DNA of 64,000 bases from Candidatus Fimenecus excrementigallinarum. GTDB lineage: Bacteria > Bacillota > Clostridia > Oscillospirales > Acutalibacteraceae. A program made the translations under genes and the position numbers. Shown piece after piece: positions 57,762 through 64,000 of the stretch. The stretch is taken from assembly GCA_018714805.1 (NCBI GenBank), contig DVMW01000028.1, positions 1 through 64,000 of the forward strand, written 5' to 3'. Positions within the stretch are counted from its first letter, which is position 1; every line of letters begins with the position of its first letter. The notes under the pieces are model-generated. The model ran no database searches. It was not told the DNA's origin and worked only from the letters and a program-made list of their open reading frames with translations.

Positions 57762-58382
57762 TTGCCGAGTGAGAAAGTGTTGGAACTGAAAAAACAGCAG
57801 GTCGCCGACCTTAAGACCCGTTTGGACGGGGCGTGCGCAGGCGTTCTGGTGGATTACCGCGGGATTTCCGTCGCCGACGACACCCAGCTTCGCAAGGAGC
57901 TGCGGGAGGCGGGCGTAACGTATACCGTGTCCAAGAACACGCTGCTGCACCTTGCGTTCGCCGGCACGCCGTATGAGGCGCTTGACAGCGTCTTAGAGGG
58001 CACGACCGCCATTGCGACGAGCGCGGACGACTATGTCGCCGCCGCGCGCATCCTGGGTAAGTTTGCCGACAAGAGCGACAGCTTCAATCTCAAGGGCGGC
58101 TTTATCGACGATGAAGTGATTGACCTTGCGAAGCTGCAAAGCCTTGCGAAGCTGCCGTCGCGCGAGGTCCTGCTGGCTACCGTCCTGAGCGCGTTCAATG
58201 CCCCCATGGCCGCCTTTGCGCGCGTCATCCAGGCCGTTGTCGACAAGGGTGGAGAAGCCCCCGCAGCCGAGGAAGCGGCTGTGCCTGCGGCCGAGGAGGC
58301 CGCGCCCGCTGCTGAAGAAGCAGCAGCTCCCGCAGCCGAAGAAGCGGCTGCACCCGCAGCGGAGGAAACCCCCGCTGAATAA
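57762..58382 (+). CDS. rplJ: 50S ribosomal protein L10, TTG start, alanine/glutamate tail
   Basis: L10 anchors the L12 stalk. The normal N-terminus (M)[16 protein letters not shown] sets the start at TTG, seven bases after GGAGGTG; the in-frame GTG upstream overlaps that site. [20 protein letters not shown] and [10 protein letters not shown] are conserved. After residue ~165 comes a ~40-residue tail of PAAEEAA-type repeats not found in most L10 proteins, recalling the tail of L17 in this window. Confidence 0.94.
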   Translation: MPSEKVLELKKQQVADLKTRLDGACAGVLVDYRGISVADDTQLRKELREAGVTYTVSKNTLLHLAFAGTPYEALDSVLEGTTAIATSADDYVAAARILGKFADKSDSFNLKGGFIDDEVIDLAKLQSLAKLPSREVLLATVLSAFNAPMAAFARVIQAVVDKGGEAPAAEEAAVPAAEEAAPAAEEAAAPAAEEAAAPAAEETPAE

Positions 58383-58408
58383 TTCTGAAAAAACGGAGGA
58401 ACAGTATC

Positions 58409-58786
58409 ATGGCATCTGAAAAAGTTACTGCTTTGCTTGAAGAAATCAAAGCTATGTCCGTCCTTGAGCTCTCCGAGCTCGTCCATGCGGTTGAAGAGGA
58501 ATTCGGCGTGTCCGCCGCCGCTGCGGTAGCGGTCGCGGCTCCGGCGGAGGGCGGCGCTGCCGCTGCCGAGGAGAAGACCGAGTTCGACCTGGTGCTGGCG
58601 GAAGTCGGCGCTGAGAAGATTAAGGTCATCAAGGTTGTCCGCGAGATTACGGGCCTGGGCCTCGGCGAAGCGAAAGCCCTCGTCGACGGCGCGCCCAAGA
58701 CCGTCAAGGAAGCCATGCCGAAGGAAGAAGCGGAAGCTGCCAAGGCCAAGCTCGAAGAAGTCGGCGCGAAAATCGAACTCAAGTAA
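58409..58786 (+). CDS. rplL: 50S ribosomal protein L7/L12
   Basis: L12 (125 residues) is the multicopy stalk protein that recruits translation factors. It has the N-terminal dimer domain with [14 protein letters not shown], an alanine-rich hinge ([19 protein letters not shown]) and the C-terminal domain with [26 protein letters not shown] precedes it. Normal in every respect. Confidence 0.97.
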   Translation: MASEKVTALLEEIKAMSVLELSELVHAVEEEFGVSAAAAVAVAAPAEGGAAAAEEKTEFDLVLAEVGAEKIKVIKVVREITGLGLGEAKALVDGAPKTVKEAMPKEEAEAAKAKLEEVGAKIELK

Positions 58787-58807
58787 AAACGGGATTCCGT
58801 TTTTCTG

Positions 58808-58838
58808 CACCCTGTCCAAACGGACAGGGTGTTTTTTT
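58808..58838 (+). terminator. Terminator of rplJ-rplL
   Basis: CACCCTGTCC pairs perfectly with GGACAGGGTG around AAAC; seven T follow. Confidence 0.92.
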
Positions 58839-58875
58839 GTGCGGTGTAAAATTATGCGACAGGCTGTAAAATTTC

Positions 58876-58904
58876 TTGACAACGCCGTATAAATCCTCTA
58901 TGAT
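58876..58904 (+). promoter_or_regulatory. SigA-type promoter of the TM2 gene
   Basis: A perfect TTGACA (58876-58881), a 17-nt spacer and TATGAT (58899-58904). Confidence 0.78.
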
Positions 58905-58966
58905 ATTGATGAAAGGTCTCGTATGGGGCCTGCACTTCCTATTTTCATTTTACAGGAGGAGATATT

Positions 58967-59371
58967 ATGTTCTGTCGAAATTGCGGGGCAGCCATGCAGC
59001 CCAACCAGGCCGTTTGCCTGACGTGCGGTACGGCGATGGGTACGGGGAATGCGTTTTGCCCGAACTGCGGCCAGCCGGTCGCGCCGACCGCCGCGGTCTG
59101 CGTGTCGTGCGGTGTGGCGCTGCAGCAGCAGCAAACGGGCAGCAAATCCAAAATCGCCGCGGGGCTTCTGGCGATTTTCCTCGGGCAGCTCGGCATCCAC
59201 AACTTCTATCTCGGCTATACCAAAAAAGCGGTTATCCAGCTGCTGATTACCCTGCTGCTCAGCTGGACGTTCGTCGCGCCGACGGCCGTCTGGATTTGGG
59301 CCATTGTGGAAGCGGTCAAGATTTTCCAGGGCAAGCTGCCGGACGCCAACGGAATGGCGCTTTCCGACTAA
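58967..59371 (+). CDS. Zinc-ribbon TM2-domain membrane protein
   Basis: A 134-residue protein with two zinc ribbons (CRNCGAAMQPNQAVCLTCG, 3-21, and CPNCGQPVAPTAAVCVSCG, 31-49) followed by a TM2 domain: two membrane helices separated by GIHNFYLGYTKKA, with WIWAIVEAVKIF at the end. It resembles the unlinked zinc-ribbon protein at 48856-49350. The function of such proteins is unknown. CAGGAGG places the start. Confidence 0.88.
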   Translation: MFCRNCGAAMQPNQAVCLTCGTAMGTGNAFCPNCGQPVAPTAAVCVSCGVALQQQQTGSKSKIAAGLLAIFLGQLGIHNFYLGYTKKAVIQLLITLLLSWTFVAPTAVWIWAIVEAVKIFQGKLPDANGMALSD

Positions 59372-59391
59372 ATTGAAAGCCTGCGTTTTGT

Positions 59392-59422
59392 GTCCCGCCG
59401 TTTTAGCGGCGGGACTTTTTTT
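59392..59422 (+). terminator. Terminator of the TM2 gene
   Basis: GTCCCGCCG pairs perfectly with CGGCGGGAC around TTTTAG; seven T follow. Confidence 0.92.
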
Positions 59423-59456
59423 GTTGTCTATTTTGCCGTATTTTTGTTGGAAGCGG

Positions 59457-59485
59457 TTGCCTTTTTTCGTCGGATATAGTAAAAT
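59457..59485 (+). promoter_or_regulatory. SigA-type promoter of the redox-glycosidase-sulfatase operon
   Basis: TTGCCT (59457-59462), a 17-nt spacer and TAAAAT (59480-59485). Confidence 0.65.
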
Positions 59486-59535
59486 GCTAAACGGCAGGTT
59501 CTGTCTGCCCAAAACCGCATCGGAAAGGAAACGCC

Positions 59536-59997
59536 ATGTCCCAATATACCGAACGCGCGGTCGAGCTGTTTATGTCCGGCTACAACTGCGCGCAGTCTGT
59601 GTTTGCCGCTTTTCACGACCGGGTCGGGCTGCCCATGGAGCTTGCGCTGCGCGTGTCCGCCGGGCTCGGCGGCGGCGTGGGCAGGCTGCGCGAGGTCTGC
59701 GGCGCGCTTTGCGGCGCCGCGATGCTGGCCGGTATGCTGTACGGCGCGACGCAGGGCGAGGACCAGGCGGCGAAGGCTTACACCTACCAAAAGGTGCAGG
59801 AGATTGCCGCGGAATTCCGCAAGTCCAACCCGTCCATCCTGTGCCGCGAGCTTTTGGGACTGCCGGCGGACGCGCCCATCGTCGCGCAGCCGGAGGCGCG
59901 TACGGAAAGCTATTACCAAGACCGCCCGTGCCCGCGCATCATTGAAAGCGCGGCGCGCGCGGCAGAGATTATTTTATTCCCGGAGGAAAAAGTATAA
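59536..59997 (+). CDS. C_GCAxxG_C_C family redox protein
   Basis: A 153-residue protein of a family named for its cysteine pattern and thought to be redox-active. YNCAQSVFAAF (16-26), GLGGGVGRLREVCGALCGAA (44-63) and two later single cysteines (about 103 and 132) fit it; one motif position is altered (CGALCGA instead of CGAxxG). The partner is not known. Its stop shares a base with the next start (TAATG), so it is translationally coupled to a glycoside hydrolase, an unusual neighbour. Confidence 0.85.
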   Translation: MSQYTERAVELFMSGYNCAQSVFAAFHDRVGLPMELALRVSAGLGGGVGRLREVCGALCGAAMLAGMLYGATQGEDQAAKAYTYQKVQEIAAEFRKSNPSILCRELLGLPADAPIVAQPEARTESYYQDRPCPRIIESAARAAEIILFPEEKV

Positions 59998-62708
59998 TGG
60001 AATTCCCGTCTAAACCGTTCGTCCTGGCAGAAGAAGGGCAGTTGGCCCTCGGCAACGCGCATATCGCGCGGGTGTTTTCCGTATCGGAGGACGGCATTTT
60101 CCGCACGGCCTTCATTCGCAACCGGCGCATCCCCGGCGGGCTGGACCTTCCGTTCCAGCCCTGTTCGGAGGAGTTCGTCCTGCGCGTCTATACCGAAAAA
60201 AAGAAAATTGCCGCGCTTAAGTGCTCGTCTTTGCGCGTTTCGGATATTTTAACCGGCGAGGACGGTGAAACCAAGCGGCTCGAGGTCCGTTTCGCCCCGC
60301 TGCAGGCGCTCGGCGTCGGCTATGTCGTTACGCTGCTGTACGAGGTCCCGGGCGACAAGCCGTATATCTATAAGCAGCTGCGCGTGGCGGCGACGGACGA
60401 GCGCGTGCGCGTGGATTCCATTGACACGGAGCTTATCTCCCTGCCGCGGGATTTGCAGCAAAAATGGAGCCGGCCGAACATGAAAAAGGCGTTTTTGGAC
60501 CCCTTTAAGGCCGCGCTCGGGCAGCCCGTCTATCTCAACGGCCTCTTTACGGGCAGCGAATTCCCGGCGGCGGACAACAACATCGAGGACGGCTTTGCGC
60601 ACGTGCGCTACTACAGCGGCAAGACGTTCGAGGCGCTGTCCGGCGGCGCGCACGGCTACACCACCTGGAAAACCGTGTTCGGCGCGGCGCGCGGGCTGGA
60701 GCTGCCGGTTATCCGCGCGGATTTCCTTTCGTATATTGCGGATATTGCCCGCCCCGTTTCTTTGCGCGTGCAGTACAACTCCTGGTTCGACCATATGCTC
60801 GATATCGACCGCGACAACATCCGCCACTCCTTTATGGAGATTGAAAAGGGCCTGACGCAAAACGGCGTGCCGCCCGTGGATTCCTATGTCGTGGACGACG
60901 GCTGGGTCGATTACGACCGGGATTTCTGGGGCTTTAACGACAAATTCCCGAACGAGCTTTACGAGGGCGCGGCGCTTGCCGAGAGCTTCGGGTCGCATTT
61001 CGGACTCTGGCTCGGTCCGCGCGGCGGCTATAACCGCAAAACGCCGGGCTTCGGCAAGCGGATGCAGCGCGCGGGCAAGGGCGGCTATAACCGCCGCAGC
61101 CACGACGTCTGCACCGCCGACCACCGTTACCAGAAAAATTTGACCGACCTGTTTTTGGACTACATGGCGCGCTTTGACATCAATTACTGGAAGCTCGACG
61201 GCTTCCTGCTCAAATCCTGCCCGTCCAAGCGCCACGGGCACCCGACCGGCGGGTATAAGGATATGTATGCCTTTACGGACCATTGGGAAAACTGGATTGA
61301 AATTTTCAAGACCATGCGCGGCGCAAGAGAGGCGGCGGGCAAGGATTTGTGGCTCAACCAGACGAGCTACTGCAACGCGAGCCCCTGGTACCTGCAATTC
61401 TGCGAAAGCCTTTGGATGCAGAACAGCGACGACGTCGGCTTCCTCGACAAAACCGCGGACGGCGAGGACATGGCGGGCGCGGACTACGACCGGATGCTCT
61501 CTTACCGGGACGCGCGGTATTTCGATTTCCACAAAACGCGCGCGTACCAGTTCCCGGCGGCGCATATGTATAACCACGACCCCATTTACGGCAACACCGC
61601 GAACGTCCGCATGACGGACGAGGAGTTCCGCAAGTTCCTCTATATGCTTGCGGCGCGCGGCACGGCGTTCTGGGAGCTTTACTACAGCTTCAACCTGTTC
61701 TCGCCGGAAAAATGGCAAATCAACGCCGACGTCCTGCGCTTTTTGCGGGAGAATTTCCACATCCTGCGCCATGCGCAGCTGCTCGGCGACAGCCCGCAGA
61801 CGGGGTCCGTCTACGGCTACAGCGCCTGGGACGGCGAAGCGGGCATCCTGGCCTTGCGCAACCCCCTCAACCGTGTGCAGACGTTTTCAGTCGTGCTGGA
61901 CCGCAGCATCGGCGTGCCGGAGGGCGCAAAGGATTTGTCCTCGGTCGTCTGGCTGCCCTACAGCCCCGAGCCCATGCACCGGACGTGGCAATACGGCGAC
62001 ACGCTGCAAATGGAACTGCAGCCCCATGCCGTGCGGCTTTTGTGCTTCGGCAGACCCGACGCGGACGCGCCGCGGCTTTTGCGCGCGCGCATGACGGCGG
62101 CGGACGAGGTGCGCCTGGCCTTTGACAAGCGGATTGTCCTTTATCCGAACAGTATTTCCGTAGAAGGAACCGACTGCACCGTGCAGCTTTTGTCGAATTA
62201 CAGCGAGGTCCTTGTCAAGCTCGCCCGGCCCGTTTCGGCCGGGGACCCGGTACAGCTGCAATACAGCGTCAGCGACGTCTGGGGCAACCGGGAAAGCGGC
62301 GGCTGCGCGCTTTGCTGGTACCCGCAGGGCAAGCTTCCGGGCGCGTTTTCCGGGACGGGGGATTTTACGCTGCGCCTGAAGCTGCAAAACGCGCCGCGCG
62401 ACGGCGTGCTTTTGACGCTCGGCCCGTCGCTGTGCGTGAAGGTTTCCAACGGCTGCCCCGCCGTGGAGTGCATGGGCGTGAAGGCAAAGGCGAAAAACGC
62501 CGTGCACGAGCGGAAATTTGCGCGCGCCGATATTGTGCGCGAACAAAACGGCGTTTGGAAAATCTATGTGGACGGCGTCCTTTCCGGCGGCGCGTACAGC
62601 CCGGCGCATACGGACGACGCGCTGCCCGAAGCGCAGCTGCAAACGCACGAATGCGTGCAGGCCTGCGACTTTTACGACCATGCGCTGCCGTTTGACAAGC
62701 TGCAATAA
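59997..62708 (+). CDS. Large intracellular glycoside hydrolase, clan GH-D-like
   Basis: This 903-residue protein has a beta-sandwich N-terminal domain (about 1-240) and a TIM barrel (about 250-620). The barrel holds VQYNSWFDHM, SYVVDDGWVDYD (about 294-305), FGLWLGPRGGYN and the NYWKLDGFLL strand end (D400 is the likely nucleophile), as in GH36/GH31-type alpha-glycosidases. A beta-rich domain and a lectin-like C-terminal domain (about 780-903, LRLKLQNAPRDGVLLTLG and WKIYVDGVLSGGAYS) follow. No signal peptide is present, so it should act on imported sugars. An alpha-galactosidase or alpha-N-acetylgalactosaminidase is plausible; the sulfatase next door points to host glycans. Confidence 0.78.
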   Translation: MEFPSKPFVLAEEGQLALGNAHIARVFSVSEDGIFRTAFIRNRRIPGGLDLPFQPCSEEFVLRVYTEKKKIAALKCSSLRVSDILTGEDGETKRLEVRFAPLQALGVGYVVTLLYEVPGDKPYIYKQLRVAATDERVRVDSIDTELISLPRDLQQKWSRPNMKKAFLDPFKAALGQPVYLNGLFTGSEFPAADNNIEDGFAHVRYYSGKTFEALSGGAHGYTTWKTVFGAARGLELPVIRADFLSYIADIARPVSLRVQYNSWFDHMLDIDRDNIRHSFMEIEKGLTQNGVPPVDSYVVDDGWVDYDRDFWGFNDKFPNELYEGAALAESFGSHFGLWLGPRGGYNRKTPGFGKRMQRAGKGGYNRRSHDVCTADHRYQKNLTDLFLDYMARFDINYWKLDGFLLKSCPSKRHGHPTGGYKDMYAFTDHWENWIEIFKTMRGAREAAGKDLWLNQTSYCNASPWYLQFCESLWMQNSDDVGFLDKTADGEDMAGADYDRMLSYRDARYFDFHKTRAYQFPAAHMYNHDPIYGNTANVRMTDEEFRKFLYMLAARGTAFWELYYSFNLFSPEKWQINADVLRFLRENFHILRHAQLLGDSPQTGSVYGYSAWDGEAGILALRNPLNRVQTFSVVLDRSIGVPEGAKDLSSVVWLPYSPEPMHRTWQYGDTLQMELQPHAVRLLCFGRPDADAPRLLRARMTAADEVRLAFDKRIVLYPNSISVEGTDCTVQLLSNYSEVLVKLARPVSAGDPVQLQYSVSDVWGNRESGGCALCWYPQGKLPGAFSGTGDFTLRLKLQNAPRDGVLLTLGPSLCVKVSNGCPAVECMGVKAKAKNAVHERKFARADIVREQNGVWKIYVDGVLSGGAYSPAHTDDALPEAQLQTHECVQACDFYDHALPFDKLQ

Positions 62709-62726
62709 CATAGGGGAGCGTACCGC

Positions 62727-64000
62727 GTGAAACAAGTCGTATTTCTGATGGTCGATACCCAGCGCAAGGATATGCTGGGCTGCTACGACCGTGCCGCGCC
62801 GCCGACGCCGCAGCTTGACCTGCTTGCCGAAAACGGGCTGCGGTTTGAAAACGCCTTTACCTGCCAGCCGGTCTGCGGCCCCGCGCGCTCCGCGCTGTTT
62901 ACGGGGCTGTATCCGCATGAAAACGGCATGGAAACAAACGGGATGCCGCTGCGCGCCGGCGTGCGCCATATCGGGCAGCTGCTGACGGCGGCGGGCATTC
63001 CCTGCGGGTATATCGGCAAATGGCACCTCGACGGCGGCGATTATTTCGGCCGCGGGGAATGCCCGGACGGCTTTTTGCCGGAATACTGGTACGATATGCG
63101 CAATTTCCTTTTGGAGCTGCCCTCGGACCGCGCCCGGCAAAAGAGCCGGCAAAACATGAACGGCCGCTCGGACGACCCGAAGGAGGCGGATACGTTTGCG
63201 CACCGCTGCTGCGACCGCGCGATTCGCTTTTTGGAGGAATACCGAAACCGCGACTTTTTCCTGACCGTTTCGCTCGACGAGCCGCACGACCCGAGCGTCT
63301 GCCCGCGGCGGTTTTTCCGCGCGCTGCGCAAAAATCGGTTTCGCCTCAAGCGCCGCCCCAACATCAACGCCAAGCTGCAGGGGAAGCCGGCGCACCAGCA
63401 GGTTTGGCGCGCCAAATACAAGGGGATGCCGTTTTGGCTGTTCCGCCGCTGTGAGCGGGCCATGTTCGCCTGCAATTCGTTCTGCGACTATGAGCTCGGC
63501 CGCGTGCTCGGCAAAATCCGCGCTTTGGGGCTTGACCCCTTAATTGTGTACACCGCCGACCACGGGGATATGTTTTTCTCCCACGGGCTTTTGGGCAAGG
63601 GCGCGGCCATGTACAACGAAATTACGAACATCCCGCTGCTTTTGTCCGGCGGGGGCTTCCCAAAGGGTGTTTCGCAAACGCCGGTGTCGCACATTGACCT
63701 TCTGCCGACCGTGCTGCACCATTTCGGCGTGCGGGTGCCGCCCGACCGGACCGGCGAGCCGCTGCAAACCGTCGATTTACAGCGGACGCGGCGCGACGTG
63801 CACATCGAATATACGCGCTACGAGGTCGACCATGACAGCTTCATGGGCTTCCAGCCAATCCGCTGCATTACGGACGGGCGGTACAAGCTGGTGCTTAACC
63901 TTCTGACGACCGACGAGCTTTACGACCTGGAAAAGGACCCGTACGAGCTGGAAAACCGCATCCAAAGCGCCGAATACGCCGCGGTGCGCAACGCGCTGCA
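62727..64000 (+). CDS. Type I sulfatase, cut by the window end
   Basis: The frame opens with GTG after AGGGGAG and runs without a stop for over 420 residues to the last base. The N-terminus KQVVFLMVDTQRKDMLGCYD gives metal aspartate D10. CGPARSALFTG (about residues 54-64) is the C-x-P-x-R formylglycine motif of the cysteine type, which in anaerobes needs a radical-SAM maturase. GKWHLDGG, DEPHDP and YTADHGDMFFSHGLLGKG are further active-site motifs. No signal peptide is seen, so like the glycosidase it should be cytoplasmic. Confidence 0.9.
   Translation, partial: MKQVVFLMVDTQRKDMLGCYDRAAPPTPQLDLLAENGLRFENAFTCQPVCGPARSALFTGLYPHENGMETNGMPLRAGVRHIGQLLTAAGIPCGYIGKWHLDGGDYFGRGECPDGFLPEYWYDMRNFLLELPSDRARQKSRQNMNGRSDDPKEADTFAHRCCDRAIRFLEEYRNRDFFLTVSLDEPHDPSVCPRRFFRALRKNRFRLKRRPNINAKLQGKPAHQQVWRAKYKGMPFWLFRRCERAMFACNSFCDYELGRVLGKIRALGLDPLIVYTADHGDMFFSHGLLGKGAAMYNEITNIPLLLSGGGFPKGVSQTPVSHIDLLPTVLHHFGVRVPPDRTGEPLQTVDLQRTRRDVHIEYTRYEVDHDSFMGFQPIRCITDGRYKLVLNLLTTDELYDLEKDPYELENRIQSAEYAAVRNAL

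Noticed and set aside
1-64000. tRNA or rRNA genes
   Set aside because: I found no cloverleaf with a GGTTCRA-type T arm and no conserved rRNA stretches in any intergenic region.

Overview
The window is high-GC (visibly about 60% G+C) DNA of a low-GC-phylum relative: a spore-forming, strictly anaerobic Clostridia-type bacterium, most likely Oscillospiraceae/Ruminococcaceae-like from a gut. The evidence is the Firmicutes order of the S10-spc-alpha ribosomal operon with its KOW gene between map and infA, zinc-type S14, S4 and adenylate kinase, AAGGAGG ribosome binding sites nearly everywhere, sporulation genes (spoVAC, spoVAD, yabP, yabQ), IreB, a pyruvate:ferredoxin oxidoreductase, and intergenic repeats typical of gut Clostridia. 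No species is claimed.

Layout. 1-753: a degenerate intergenic repeat, a strong promoter and an attenuated S10 leader. 754-16433: rpsJ to rplQ, with secY, adk, map, a KOW protein, infA and rpoA, closed by a strong terminator. 16434-17190: intergenic repeats, then a strong promoter and a perfect palindrome before a 976-residue secreted, membrane-anchored protein of unknown function (17191-20121). 20122-20894: more repeats. 20895-25564: a ZIP metal transporter; a convergent minus-strand trio (RluA-type pseudouridine synthase, methyltransferase, GNAT acetyltransferase); a P-II-like protein and a cation/proton antiporter. 25661-33866: a seven-gene myo-inositol catabolic operon (iolJ-C-B-D-E-A-G). 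33938-38170: a membrane M28 peptidase, nagA and a YfcE-type phosphoesterase on the minus strand, and three coupled small unknown genes. 38178-40804: a UvrA-like ABC ATPase. 40804-42519: spoVAC-spoVAD plus a 56-residue membrane protein. 42531-47258: an ABC ATPase, ireB, HAD and GDPD enzymes, then yabP-yabQ-divIC-S1. 47272-53165: fumarase alpha subunit, hpf, a zinc-ribbon membrane protein and nifJ. 53271-58838: a CBS/CorC membrane protein, then rpmG-secE-nusG-rplK-rplA and rplJ-rplL with its L10 leader. 58876-64000: a TM2 protein, then a redox protein coupled to a large glycoside hydrolase and a sulfatase cut by the window end.

How it works together. Much of the window is core translation and secretion machinery. 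The accessory parts feed central metabolism (inositol to acetyl-CoA, pyruvate oxidation by PFOR, amino-sugar and sulfated-glycan use) and sporulation. The most unusual features are: a repeat family whose framework is conserved while its hairpin stems change completely yet stay self-complementary; a terminator before yabP whose 3' arm is the yabP ribosome binding site and whose loop carries a SigE-like -10; a yabQ reading frame running without a stop into divIC, with a vegetative-type promoter inside; and a three-gene cluster of small unknown proteins.
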